From NCBI GenBank assembly GCA_928212115.1, contig CAKMRJ010001112.1, positions 405,755,610 to 405,819,609 on the forward strand: a stretch of 64,000 bases of DNA, read 5' to 3'. The position numbers were made by a program, and so were the translations under genes. The notes beneath the pieces are model-generated. The model worked only from the letters and a program-made list of their open reading frames with translations, made no database searches and was not told where the DNA came from. Positions 1 to 12,142 of the stretch are shown here, in pieces (within the stretch, counting starts at the first letter, position 1; every line of letters begins with the position of its first letter). Source of the stretch: Lactuca virosa (lineage: Eukaryota > Streptophyta > Magnoliopsida > Asterales > Asteraceae).

Positions 1-980
1 CCTTTCACCTTCAAAGTAATTAATCACACATAATCCAATTCCAAGAAAATCACACACTCTATAAGTTGATTCGTTTGCAAATTAGATCTTTTTAACAAAC
101 TTAATGAAGCATGTGATAAGTAATAAATATAATATATCCACAGTTTAAATATTCATGAGTTGAATTAGATTAAACAAGTATGAAAATAATGGAATGAAAA
201 ATTAAAGTTTTATCCCAATATAAAGAAGATATAATTTTTTATTATAATTCCAAGAAAAAAAACATCATACATACTTATACTAGAAATAACCGAAATATGT
301 AGCTATATATAAACACTTATGTCTTCTTTCACATGCGTGTGGCATTATATTACATTATATTAATATTAATTATGTGGGGAGTCATAATTTTCAAATATAA
401 TTTCACATATTTATCATACATACTTAGAAAGCTAATATTTTTTCTTGAATCTCATGCATTTTAAACCCTCTTTTTTAACTTCCTCAAACCACATTCATTT
501 GAAACCCCCTTTTTTAACTAATGCAACTCAAAAATTTTCTTAAGTATGATTTAACACTCAAAAGTTTTATAACTTATACTATGTTTAATTAGCATTTAGT
601 GAAAAGTTTACTATAAAAATGTCAATCTTTTGGAAATACAAGCATACAAATCATATACAAATTTCAGAAAGAAAACAAACTTAAAGGTTTTTGTGTTGGG
701 TTGAGGTCTTATGACCACTTTTGGAGATATGTTATTATATTAGAGCTTTTAATTTGTAAGTTTGTTATACAAATTCGTTTTTTTTATTTTTTTCTTCATT
801 TTGGATTATTGTAATACAGTCGTTGTATATTGTGGTTTAATCGTTAATATATTGATCATATGTTATATATGGTGATGTCGAAAATATTTAATTAAATATT
901 TTAAATATGTTTTTTTTTTTGTAATTGTACCGTTTCAAAAAGATAATTAATTAAAACTTATACATATATTATACTTTTCA

Positions 981-1048
<68 letters not shown>

Positions 1049-1886
1049 ATACATATATCTTTAAGTCTTAAATACAACTTCTAATGCTTTATGTACAATG
1101 AAATTAAGCATCTCTTAAAAAATTGTCTTAAAGACAACTTGTAGAACATAATATACAAGTAACCTATGCTTGATCAATTTGGCTCCAAAAACCGCTTCCA
1201 GATTCGTTTTGAAATATTTTGAAATCACACAATACCACACGGATCGCGGGTTTAAAAAATCACACGGATTAGCCCCCTTTGTCTACTGGCCTTTGATCTG
1301 TTGCATACAATCCAACAGTGTCTGCTCATTCTTCTTCTTTGTGACCTACATACACATCATGTCTACCGCTCAACATTTTATTTCTTTCCATTTTGGAAAT
1401 CACCACCTCTCTTTCCACACAAAACCTAAGCCACCGTCAAACTCTTTTTTACCTTCTCCATCACCGCCGTCATCGATGATCATAATTACAACATCATGCT
1501 TTTCCCTCACCACCGCCGCCCCTTCAATCACACATGTCGCCATCGTCAACTATCGAAGCTAGGTACAAAATCTCTATCTGGTTTGCATCTCTCTTCGTTT
1601 CTCTTCTTTCTATGTGTTGATTTATTTTATCTACCAAACTAAAATTTACGTGGTTGTGATGCAGAAGGAAAAAACACACAAACATCTCTATTTGGACCAT
1701 TTGTTTGTTTAGTGTGGAATTTAGGTTAATATAATCAAGAACTATTTTTTTTATCGATTTTGATCTAGATTGATATGTTTTTAAGGGGGTTCCTGTCTAA
1801 TAGCTTTCTCATGGAGTAGCGCCTCTTTTCTGGAATCAATCGGTTAATTTGAAACATTTCGGCTCCTGAATCCATATGGACAAGGG
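1..1886. other. Gene-poor AT-rich stretch with a CT/TA microsatellite
   Basis: I see no gene here. A compound (CT)n-(TA)n microsatellite lies at 981-1043. An open frame at 1170-1562 begins at a TTG, is low in complexity and matches no family I know. A possible donor (AG/GTAC near 1560) and acceptor (TGATGCAG near 1664) could mean an old untranslated exon, but nothing else supports it. Confidence 0.5.
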
Positions 1887-2478
1887 TATTTTTCTTTTTT
1901 TGACCAATACATATTAAATAGTCACCTGAGAGCATCTCCAACCCACCCTCAAACTCCATTTCTTCCCCCATTTCTTCCCCCATTCTTCTCCAACCCTACC
2001 CCATTTTCACCTCCATTTTTGGAGATATGAATAGTATTCCCCCATATATAGGGGAATACTATTCATATCTCCAAAAATGGAGGTGAAGTTTGGTTGCCAA
2101 TTTTAGTCCCTCTCATTTTTATTTTATACATTTCTAGTTTATTTTATCTACTAATTATACTTTAAATGTAATATTTAATATTTATAATATCATGTTATAT
2201 ACTAATTTATATTAATTAATCATAAATATAGAGTTTAATTAGTAGAGGGGTGTATTTGACAATATATATAAGTTACAAAAATGGAATATTCTAGGAATAT
2301 ATATTTTGGGGTAAAAAATGGGATAGAAAATGGAGTAGGGTTGGAGATGGAACACTATTTACTTCATTTTTTACTCCATTTATGGGGGGGAAAATGGAAA
2401 TGTGTTGGAGATGGTCTGAGTACCTGAATCGATGATATTTTTCTTTTTTTGACCAATACATATTAAATAGTCACCTGA
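1887..2478. repeat. 43-bp perfect direct repeats flanking a MITE
   Basis: The same 43 bases occur at 1887-1929 and 2436-2478, ending in CACCTGA both times. They bracket the MITE at 1930-2416 plus about 19 bases. A 3-bp target duplication (TGA) sits directly at the MITE ends, so the 43-bp repeat is a separate and probably older duplication. Confidence 0.85.
1930..2416. mobile_element. Harbinger/Tourist-like MITE
   Basis: The 487-bp element begins GAGCATCTCCAACCC and ends TGTTGGAGATGGTC, which are imperfect terminal inverted repeats. TGA flanks both ends and fits the 3-bp duplications made by PIF/Harbinger elements. It has no coding capacity. A perfect inverted repeat of 37-bp arms (2006-2042 and 2051-2087) with an 8-base loop lies inside it. 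The superfamily is inferred from terminus style and duplication length. Confidence 0.7.
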
Positions 2479-3894
2479 GTACCTGAATGGATCTTCAATT
2501 TTACTATTTTATGGCTATTGTAGGGATACCTTGATGAGTTTTACAAAACATTATGAAACTGGAATATCTTCCTAAACAAGATCAAAATCATTGAAAGATA
2601 GATTTTAAGCTTCGTGCAGGTATTCCATTTCATGTTGGCTTTCTGACCATTTGTCATATCGGTATAATTGTTCCTTTTTTCAAGATTCTGAATTCATTTA
2701 TTAGAAACTGTTTGTTTCTAATTTCAGGTGATTCATTGAAGAGAGAAGTGGCATGATAATAGCTACCTCTGGTTTAATGTTGATAAAAGAAGCTTTATAC
2801 TATGAAGCTGCTGTCGAATGTCATTGTTGTTGCATATTTTTGGATCTTCAAACATGATTGAGTGTACCAGAACCGTCCTATGGATTCCGCTAAAGTGTCC
2901 ACAACCGGCACTGATCTTGTGACCATCGAACAATTTCAGATCTGTTTATATATTTTTATTAGTATATCTGCTTGAACATACAAGAAGTAGATATGGTGTT
3001 TTTTTTCTCCAGATCTGGTTAGAAACGCGTATTGGGAGAATTTATTTGGTAGGAAAGTTTTGTTTTTGGCAAATGGATTTGTAATATGATTGTAGATCTA
3101 TCTCCGTTGCCTATGATTTTTTGATATTTATGAATACATATTGTGAAATATTTATGTTGATGATTTTTAATATTTATATCTCACATAGTTTATGAAATAG
3201 TATGATTAACTTCCTATTGGTATTTTGGTTAGATCTAAAACCTGTCAAGTTAACTGTGTTTAAGCCTAATTTACAAAATGGGTTGTACAGGTGTGTCGTT
3301 ACTTAATGAATAGTTTATACAAATTGCTATTTTTAAAAATCATTAATTGTACATTTGATTTCTATTTTATTATGTTTTTATTTAAACCAAAAGTTTGGTG
3401 CAATAATATTTTCTTTGAGATTGTCTTGGGGACAAAATCCTCAAACTAAATAGAAACTTTAGTTATTATATGAAATCTTTCATAAACTTGAACAAATCTT
3501 ATGATTTTATCAAAAGATTCAATTTGTATTTCACTTATTCTTTTGTGATGGATACCCCATAAAATGGATTAAAAATTTCAAGATACAACTTGTATTAATG
3601 CAAAATAAAAAGATAAAATTTAACTCAATTACCGATCGTCTTTGGAAAGTACAACTATACAAATATTTTTATATAGAAACAAAAAGTTTGATTTAAATTC
3701 AGTCTTAATATTATTGGGATTCGATAACTTCTAATTGACTTGGAGAATAGTTATTTAAATTTAATAATACATATAATTAAAAATAGAATCAAACAATCGA
3801 TAGCTTTTTTTATAGATAAAAAGAATAAATTAAGTAATAGAATATAGACAAGTGTCATCATAAATACTATCAGACACCTAACTCATAGGTTTCT
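2479..3894. other. Intergenic, nothing recognised
   Basis: AT-rich DNA with frequent stops in all frames. No coding pattern, repeat structure or RNA gene is visible to me. Confidence 0.5.
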
Positions 3895-4134
3895 TAATTT
3901 TTAGGGATAACTACAGTAAAGTCCTAATATTTTGGAGAAAGTTTTCGAAAAAGTCCCAAAAAAAAAATTTTGAATAAAAAAACCCAGAAAACCGGATAAT
4001 TCATTTAATTTAGTTCCTTTTGACCTTTTCAGCAGGTCATCCATGCCACATGGCATGCCAACTAGACGTATGCTGATGACGTGGCATAAGTTGACCTTGC
4101 ATATGAAAAAATCGGATTTTTTAAGAAAAATGTG

Positions 4135-4341
4135 TTAACGGGAATAGAACCCATAACCTCTCACAAATAAACAACCCACCTTTCCACCAAGCTAGGACAC
4201 AGTTTACACATTGTTTCCTCAAATTTGGTATATAACATATTAAAAACATAAGACTATCATTTTTCGAGAAAAAAGAGGCCGTGGGAATAAACCCACAACC
4301 TCTTACACACAAACCATCCACCTATCCATTAGGCTAGAAAG
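4135..4341 (-). other. Two tRNA-like (Pol III A-box/B-box) segments in left arm
   Basis: Read on the minus strand, there are two tandem tRNA-like blocks at about 4275-4341 and 4135-4197. Each has an A-box-like TAGCCTAATGG or TAGCTTGGTGG, followed 30-40 bases later by a B-box-like GGGTTTATTCCC or GGGTTCTATTCCC. They look derived from a tRNA or SINE head. I see no complete cloverleaf, so I do not call a functional tRNA. Confidence 0.55.
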
Positions 4342-4409
4342 CACTTTATTTATTATGTCCTCAAAGTTGATATATAATGTATTAAAAGCATAAGCATTAA
4401 ATACATTTA

Positions 4410-4410
<1 letters not shown>

Positions 4411-4449
<39 letters not shown>

Positions 4450-4614
4450 AAACGTAAATAATTTTAATATTTTGTAAAAATATATATTAAATATATAAAA
4501 CTTATTTTTTACTTTTTTATATATACTTTTTTACAATTTTATGTATTTTTTTAAGTATTTTTATATATTGTTTTACATATTTTATGTATTTTAAATGTAT
4601 AAAATACAAAATAT

Positions 4615-4659
<45 letters not shown>

Positions 4660-4739
4660 TATTTTTGCAAAATATTAAAATTAAGTTTATATATTTAATA
4701 TATATTTTTGCAAAATATTAAAAGTATTTACGTTTTTAA

Positions 4740-4776
<37 letters not shown>
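4411..4776. repeat. Mirrored ATT/AAT trinucleotide repeats
   Basis: (ATT)n lies at about 4411-4448, (AAT)n at about 4617-4661 and again at about 4741-4776, inside the foldback element. The opposite orientation of the left and right tracts follows the inverted symmetry of the element. Confidence 0.85.
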
Positions 4777-4777
<1 letters not shown>

Positions 4778-4840
4778 GTATTAAAGGTTTATGCTTTTAT
4801 ACATTATATATCAACTTTGAGGAGCATATGCATAGGTTGT

Positions 4841-4908
4841 CTTCTAGCCTAGTGGAAAGGTGGTTGGTTTGTGTATTAAAGGGTGTGGGTTTGAATCCCA
4901 CTACCGGC
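4841..4908 (+). other. tRNA-like (Pol III A-box/B-box) segment in right arm
   Basis: The right arm has TAGCCTAGTGG (A-box-like) at about 4845 and GGGTTTGAATCCC (B-box-like) at about 4887. This is the plus-strand counterpart of the two minus-strand blocks in the left arm. The spacing suits a Pol III internal promoter. It is probably a tRNA-derived fragment carried by the Mutator-like element. Confidence 0.55.
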
Positions 4909-5323
4909 TTTTCCAAAAAAAAAATTGTTTTTTTCATATTTAAGATTAACTTGCTGACGTGGCATGCCATGTCAGCACCCCACATCAGCATATGTCCAGT
5001 TGGCACGCCATGTGGCATGGGTGACCTGCTGAAAAGGTTAAAAGGGACTAAATTGAAGGATTTATCCGGTTTTCTGGGTTTTTTATTCAAAAAAATTTTT
5101 TTGTGACTTTTTTAAAACTTTCTCCAAAATATTAAGATTTTACTGTAGTTATCCCTAATTTTTATATTTACACTGTTCAAGTTTGAAACTCATATTAATT
5201 TAACAGTTATACATTTACAGCAATGTTGATGTTGAATTTGATTGATATGATATTTGTTATTTCCAAAGCCTATAATTATAATATCTCACCAACTAATGCA
5301 GGAGAAAGAGAATCTTATGTCTT

Positions 5324-6444
5324 GACAAAATTATAAGAATGGTCCCTGTGGTATGTCGATAATTGTCACTTTGGGCCAAACAGGTTTGGATTAGCACTAA
5401 TAGTCCAAAAAGTTTCAATTTGTTGCGAGTTTGGTCCAATTTACTTTGAAAAGACGTTTTTGCCCCTTATTAGTTAATTTTCCATTTTTATTTTCTTACA
5501 AAAATTAAAAATAAAACAAAAATAAAATACCCTCCCTCCCTCCCTCTCACTCCCTCACTCACATACACACACACACACACACACTCTCTCTCTCTCACCG
5601 CTCTCCTCTCGCTCTCTCTCTCATCTCATCCTCCCATCTCTCGCTCTCCCTCGCTCTCTCTCTCCTCTCTCCTCTCGCCTTCTCTCTCTCTCCTCTCGAT
5701 CATCTCCTCTCAAAATCGTCCTCCGATCCTCTCATCCTCCGCATCGTCTCAGCTCTCTCATCTCTCTCTCTCAGGTTGAAAGGAGATTAATGAGACGAAA
5801 TTCAATCAAAGAAGCTCAAGAAAAGGAAGCATCTCCTCAATCGGAAATACACCACAATTCTCATGCCCTAAATCCAACTTCGTCTGTGAAACCCGCCTTC
5901 AAGATCTGTACATCGATTGTGCCAACAGTGCCCGCCGGAAATCGCCCCTCCAGAATCCACCACCGCCACCGTCGTCCTCTATATCATATGTTCCGATGAC
6001 GACTTCGCCTCTGCAAACCCTACATTGACAAACAAAACAACAAACCCAACTCGGTTCGTCTTTCTTTCTCGGTTTGTCCTTCACCGGTCACCCCCTTTCT
6101 CAGATCTAAGTCCCACCCAAATGACGAGTTGAAGATCGGATCGGCGGTGTGTGTGTGTTTGTGTTGTTCTGTTGTAAACTAGATGGATGTTTGTGTTGAT
6201 TTGTGCATGTGCTCATCAGCTTTCATGTGTGTGTGTGTGTTCATTTGGTTTGGTGTGTGTATGTGTGTATTTATCTGATCTGATATTATGTGTGTGTTCA
6301 TTCGATATGATTTAGGTGGATATGGAGGTGGCGGATGGTGGTTGAACGGTGGTGGTGGCGGAAGATGTTCTTGAGTGTTCTTGAGGAAGAAGAAGAAGAT
6401 GGGTAAGAAGATGTGTATGTGTGTGTGAGAGAGAGAGAGAGAAG

Positions 6445-6481
<37 letters not shown>

Positions 6482-6678
6482 TATTTTTTTATTTCTGTAA
6501 TAAAAAAATGAAAGAAAAGAATACAAAGGGCAAAATCGTCATTTTATAAAAATTAAAGCAAAATGGACCAAACTCGCAACCAAATGAAACGTTTTGGACC
6601 ATTGGTGCTACTCCAAACCTGTTTGACCCAAAATGACAATTTTCGACATACCACAGTGACCATTCTTGCAATTTTGTC
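5324..6678. mobile_element. Mutator-like foldback element with internal cargo
   Basis: Left arm about 5324-5470 and right arm about 6530-6678 are inverted copies, both starting GACAAAATT on their own strands. TTATGTCTT flanks the element perfectly (5315-5323 and 6679-6687), a 9-bp target duplication typical of Mutator-like elements. The interior begins with a long CT-rich tract (5526-5780) and ends with a GT/GA-rich tract (6210-6481). Between them is GC-richer DNA with a short open frame (5790-5999, first codon ATG) unlike its AT-rich surroundings. This could be a captured 5' end of a host gene (Pack-MULE style), but I cannot name a parent gene. Confidence 0.88.
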
Positions 6679-6687
6679 TTATGTCTT

Positions 6688-6723
6688 CCTTTGGCCTGCC
6701 ATTATCATCTTTTTAAGTCTTTT

Positions 6724-6761
<38 letters not shown>

Positions 6762-7036
6762 TTAACAAACCGTCTAAAATCACTTAATTTTATTTTAATC
6801 TATTTTAATTAAATCAAACCAATATTTTGTTGACAAATAAAATGACTAATAATATTTTTTTTCAACTGATTTGAAAATAAAAGTTAAACGATCAAAAACT
6901 GAAACCATCAGCCATTGCATCTTGAAACCATCCGCCGGAAGGGAATCAATAGCCATCTAGAAACCATCAGCTGAAAATAAACTATTCATCGAAACGAAAC
7001 AATTCGTCGCCGCCGCATCGCGCGGGTACTCTACTA

Positions 7037-7038
<2 letters not shown>
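6688..7038 (+). mobile_element. Possible Helitron-like 3' end
   Basis: The stretch ends with a GC-rich hairpin-prone run around 7007-7025 followed by ACTCTACTAG at 7038. Plant Helitrons often end in a short GC hairpin followed by CTRR. The next base is G rather than the expected T, and no 5' end is identified, so this is weak. An (ATT)n tract lies at 6726-6761. Confidence 0.35.

Positions 7039-7087
<49 letters not shown>
7039..7087. repeat. (TA)n microsatellite
   Basis: Uninterrupted TA repeat directly after the Helitron-like CTAG end. Confidence 0.95.
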
Positions 7088-7092
<5 letters not shown>

Positions 7093-8267
7093 AGAGGTCA
7101 AAACACTTCAACCAAAATTCATTTAAAATCTAATATTTCAAATGCTTTTTAATAATGATTGTAAAAATTTCAACATGTGTTACTTAATTGAATGATTAAT
7201 AAAAATATTAATGTTTTGAAACTCCTAACTCTTAAACTTATATTATTTAATTTTTTAGTTAACTAAAATATTTTTCCTACATAAAGATAATATTTTTATG
7301 TTTGGTTGCTCATATTTGTTTATTTAATTAGAGAAAACAATGTGTACATAGAATGACTACTTTAATTTCACATAGAAATCGATACCACTAGAGAGGTATG
7401 TTGTCTTTAACCGGTGGTAGGAGATCCACATACCCTTTTTAATTATTTATATTAATGCTTAATAATATTTATTTTATATTCCTATTCACCTTAATTTTTT
7501 AGGTACAAATTAAAGAAGAGGATTCTCGGCGCACCAACATAAAGGCAAACGTACGCCTTGCAAAATATGTAATTAAAATTAAATATCATATTTACTAATC
7601 GACTTATTTTAAAACTCTTGATGACATTTATGTATAATGATATATTTTGTATGACTTCATTCTTAATTTCATTGTTTAATATTTGAAAGTTCATATATGA
7701 AACCTTGGATGTTTTGGTGTAATATAAATAGTGTAATACAAAGTTTATTAGTTCAATATTGTTTATTAATAGCTCACTCAAAACAACTTATTTCTTATTT
7801 TATCCAAAAAAAATATTATCGGACATAAGAAAAGTAGATTATATTAATGTTATACAAAAACTTATAATATATATTGGATATTATAGCTCACTCAAAACAA
7901 CTTATTTCTTATTTTCATACTATTTGTTATTTGTTTTATATACAAACTGACATACGTTTTATATATAAATTACACAACTTAAAACGTTCTATAAAATCAT
8001 CAAAAGTTGTAGTATATATTTTTTCATACTACTTTGTTTTTTTTATACATAGGAATCAATATTTGTTTGATATATATAATTTACAAAGCATAAAACAGTT
8101 TATAAAATCATGAATTAATAGGGGAAATAACTAATGATATAAATTTATTAAAATTAATAAAACTAATATGTTAACTATAGAGTTTGTTTTGCTGTTGACA
8201 TTGGTTTTACATGTATAAATATTAAATCAGAATTTGTTAAATGTTATTATTTTAATTAAATCATTAT
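7088..8267. other. AT-rich stretch, nothing recognised
   Basis: Very AT-rich. Short sequences recur (ATAGCTCACTCAAAACAACTT at about 7767 and 7885), showing a small internal duplication. The open frames here are low-complexity and not gene-like. It may be the body of the Helitron that ends at 8298. Confidence 0.45.
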
Positions 8268-8298
8268 ATTCACGCGCAACGCGCAGGGATTCGACTAG
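8268..8298 (+). mobile_element. Helitron 3' terminus
   Basis: The sequence has a GC hairpin (CGCGCAACGCGC) followed by GATTCGACTAG and then T. A short GC hairpin ahead of CTAG, inserted before a T, is how plant Helitrons end. The duplicated copy at 11098 shows the same right flank without the element, preceded by A, which fits insertion between A and T. The 5' end was not found. Confidence 0.65.
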
Positions 8299-9325
8299 TT
8301 ACTCTATAATTACACTTAATTAATTGTAAATGAAATTAGTTAATTTGGTTTACAATAATTTATGGGAAGTGAAGATATTAAGGGATGCAATTTAAATTAA
8401 ATTTCAAAAAAATAAAATTATGTATTTTACAGTATCTTTTAATATGATTAGTAAAACCTGGAGATTTTTTGTTTTTTTATAAAAATTTAATTACTGGTTG
8501 TGCATTCTATAAAAATATAGTATAATAAATTTTTTCATATTGGAAAATTACTTACGTATTAAATTCTTAAATAATACAAGAATATAGTATAATATATTAT
8601 TATCAAATATGCAATATTTATGGTTAGGAATCAATTTATTTTTTTTTAAATAAAACTTGTTATACATCATGATCTTCAATTACATCTTCATGTATTAAAT
8701 TACTTACGTATTAAATTCCCGACTCCTTCTTGATCTTCAACTACATCTTCATGATTAAACTCAAGATCAAAGTCACCCATCATTAAATAATCTTCTAAAT
8801 TGTTTAATACTATCAACTCATATACTATGGACTCCACCATCAAGTTGGTAACTTGGACTTTCTACACTTTGGAAGTTACAATCAACACGCTGACTTGGCA
8901 CTGGTTCATCTCCATTATCCTCATTACTCTCTTTATTAACCAATCCCTTAACATTGTCCAAATTACCCTTACCCATACCTTCTTGAGCTTTAACTACATT
9001 TTTCATGATTCATTTCAACATCAATGCCACCCATCATTAAATAATCTTCCAAAAATGGTTCAAAATTATCAACTCCTACACTATGGACTCCAAACATCAT
9101 ATTAGTAACTTGGACCTTCTACACTATGGAAGTTACAATCAACATACTGGCTTGGCATTGGTTTATCTCCACTATCCTCATCAATCTCTTCATCAACCAA
9201 TCCCTTAACATTGTCCAAAATACCCTTGTTCACTTATTCTTGAGCTTTAACCACATCTTCATGATTGAACTCAACATCAAAGCCACCTATCAGTGGATAA
9301 TATTCTAAAAATGGTTCAAAATCAT
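8299..9325. repeat. Duplicated segment, copy 1
   Basis: About 1 kb nearly identical to 11098-12142, differing by small indels and scattered substitutions. Each copy itself holds two related units of about 260 bp (here near 8790 and 9040), recognisable by repeats of ACTATGGACTCCA and TCAACCAATCCCT. The minus strand encodes fragments matching those in copy 2. The left boundary is exactly the Helitron end. Confidence 0.9.
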
Positions 9326-9349
9326 ATACTCTTACACTATGGACTCAAT

Positions 9350-9761
9350 AATGTGGATGCACAACTATTGTGCGGACGTGTGGACAATGTTATTCTATAA
9401 GAATTACTAAAAGAATAAGTTGTTTAGTAATGTGAATACGTTCAACCTCACACAATTATTATCATTTCCATGCATTCTCGCTAATTCTTATTCATTTTTT
9501 GTTCTCACGCATCGTTTTTCACTCATTTTCATTCTTAAAAAATTCGACTCAATAAACATACCGACAACATTCTGACAGAATGAGAATAATAATAAAAAGT
9601 CTATAATAACCTTATAAACGATTTAATTAGTGAGAATGCGTAATAATGATAATAGTTATGTAAGATTGATCGTATTCACATTATTAAACAACATATTTTC
9701 TTTGTTATTCTCACAGAATATCATTGTCCACACGTCCACACAATAGATGTCAATCCACATT
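9350..9761. mobile_element. Short inverted-repeat element (MITE-like)
   Basis: About 412 bp with imperfect inverted arms of about 110 bp. Both ends read AATGTGGAT inward and share GGACGTGTGGACAATG and later TAATGTGAATACG. There is no coding capacity. I could not assign a clean target duplication, so the superfamily is open. Confidence 0.7.
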
Positions 9762-9768
9762 TGAACCT

Positions 9769-10292
<524 letters not shown>

Positions 10293-10355
<63 letters not shown>
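10293..10355. repeat. (TA)n microsatellite
   Basis: TA repeat forming the right flank of MITE copy A. Confidence 0.95.
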
Positions 10356-10360
<5 letters not shown>

Positions 10361-10906
10361 CAATAAAAAAAATTACATATGCACCTAAACATGTTATTTT
10401 TTCTAATTCTTTTACTTGTGTCATACTTAACATATATGTCAAATTTCATGTCCAAGTTGTATTTGGATCAAAGTTGTTTAGTTCTCTCTCTCTCTCTCTC
10501 TCTCTCGAACGACGAGATGTATTATTGGTCATTCCTTTTAAAATGTTATTTTTATCAAAAAAAAAAAAAATGGAAACTCTGAAAATTTGTATTATTTTAT
10601 TTTCTACAAATTGATATTCATATCCATGTAACTTTTTATATAAAAATAGGATTTTTTTTATAAAAATTGTAGTTATATGTATTATTCACATATGTTTATG
10701 GTTTATTCGCGTGTGAATAAAGAATGAAACAATATAATCACCTCTAAATAATATGCATGGCGAGAGTTTTTATAAAATACAAAAAACATGTACATTTATG
10801 AAATAAAAAAAGATATATTCAGTTATTTTTTAATATAATAAAATATTTAAAACTATGTGATCGAGTTTCGTGTTTGCATTCTCAATATTTTGTTGTTCTC
10901 GTTTGA

Positions 10907-10970
<64 letters not shown>

Positions 10971-11097
10971 GTTCGAACAAGAACAACAAAAGTGCATCAT
11001 AAGTATTATGTGAATGTGAGAATAAATTCTAGCCACTAGATTTAAAAAAATGAAAGGTTGTGATCTTGTAGTACATGGTATTAACATGGGATAACAA
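10356..11097. other. Intergenic with CT and TA microsatellites
   Basis: No gene seen. (CT)n lies at 10484-10506 and (TA)n at 10911-10968. TTGTTGTTCTCGTT before the TA tract and GTTCGAACAAGAACAACAA after it are partly inverse, so this tract too may sit at the centre of a small inverted repeat. Confidence 0.55.
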
Positions 11098-12142
11098 TTA
11101 CTCTATATTTACACTTAATTAATTGTAAATGAAATTAGTTAATTTGGTTTACAATAATTTATGAGAAGTGAGGATATTAAGGGATGCAATTTAAATTAAA
11201 TTTCAAAAAAATAAAATTATATATTTTACATTTTAAATTAATTATAATATCTTTTAATATGATTAGTAAAACTTGGAGATTTTTTGTTTTTTTATAAAAA
11301 TTTAATTACTGGTTGTGCATTCTATAAAAATATAGTATAATAATTTTTTTCATATTGGAAATTACTTACGTATTAAATTCTTAAAGAATACAAGAATATA
11401 GTATAATATATTATTATCGAATATGCAATATTTATGGTTAGGAATCAATTTCTTTTTTTTTTAAATAAAACTTGTTATACATCATGATCTTCAACTACAT
11501 CTTCATGTATTAAATTACTTACGTATTAAATTTCCGACTCCTTCTTGATCTTCAACTACATCTTCATGATTAAACGCAAGATTAAAGTCACCCATCATTA
11601 AATAATCTTCTAAATTGTTTAATACTATCAACTCATATACTATGGACTCCACCATCAAGTTGGTAACTTGGACTTTCTACACTTTGGAAGTTACAATCAA
11701 CCCGCTGACTTGGCATCGGTTCATCTCCATTATCCTCATTATTTTCTTTATTAACCAATCCCTTAACATTGTCCAAATTACCCTTTACCCACACCTTCTT
11801 GAGCTTTAATTACATTTTTCATGATTCATCTCAACATTAAAGCCACCCATCATTAAATAATCTTCCAAAAATGGTTCAAAATTATCAACTCCTACACTAT
11901 GGACTCCAAAACATCATATTAGTAACTTGGACCTTCTACACTGTGGAAGTTACAATCAACATAGTGGCTTGGCATTGGTTTATCTCCACTATCCTCATCA
12001 ATCTCTTCATCAACCAATCCCTAAACATTGTCCAAATTACCCTTGTTCACTCATTCTTGAGCTTCAACCACATCTTCATGATTGAACTCAACATCAAAGC
12101 CACCTATCAGTGGATAATCTTCTAAAAATGGTTCAAAATCAT
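11098..12142. repeat. Duplicated segment, copy 2
   Basis: Second copy of the segment at 8299-9325. It starts at TTACTCTAT, here preceded by A rather than by a Helitron end, and so represents the unoccupied site. Beyond 12142 only this copy continues into the rest of the decayed coding region. Confidence 0.9.

Larger units (their letters stand above)
3904..5155. mobile_element. Mutator-like foldback element, 9-bp target duplication
   Basis: The element starts GGGATAACTACAGTAAAG and ends in the matching inverse TACTGTAGTTATCCC. The two arms pair over several hundred bases: the left arm runs from 3904 to about 4350 and the right from about 4790 to 5155, with a pair of (ATT)n/(AAT)n tracts mirrored between them. 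TAATTTTTA is present perfectly on both sides (3895-3903 and 5156-5164). Long inverted repeats with a 9-bp duplication are the hallmark of Mutator-like elements. No transposase is present, so it is non-autonomous. Three tRNA-like segments lie in the arms. Confidence 0.9.

Noticed and set aside
1170..1562. 130-aa protein
   Set aside because: Begins at TTG, low complexity, no family likeness, no coding support around it.
4841..4908. Functional tRNA gene
   Set aside because: A- and B-box-like blocks exist but no complete cloverleaf with a clear anticodon arm is visible, and it lies in a transposon arm.
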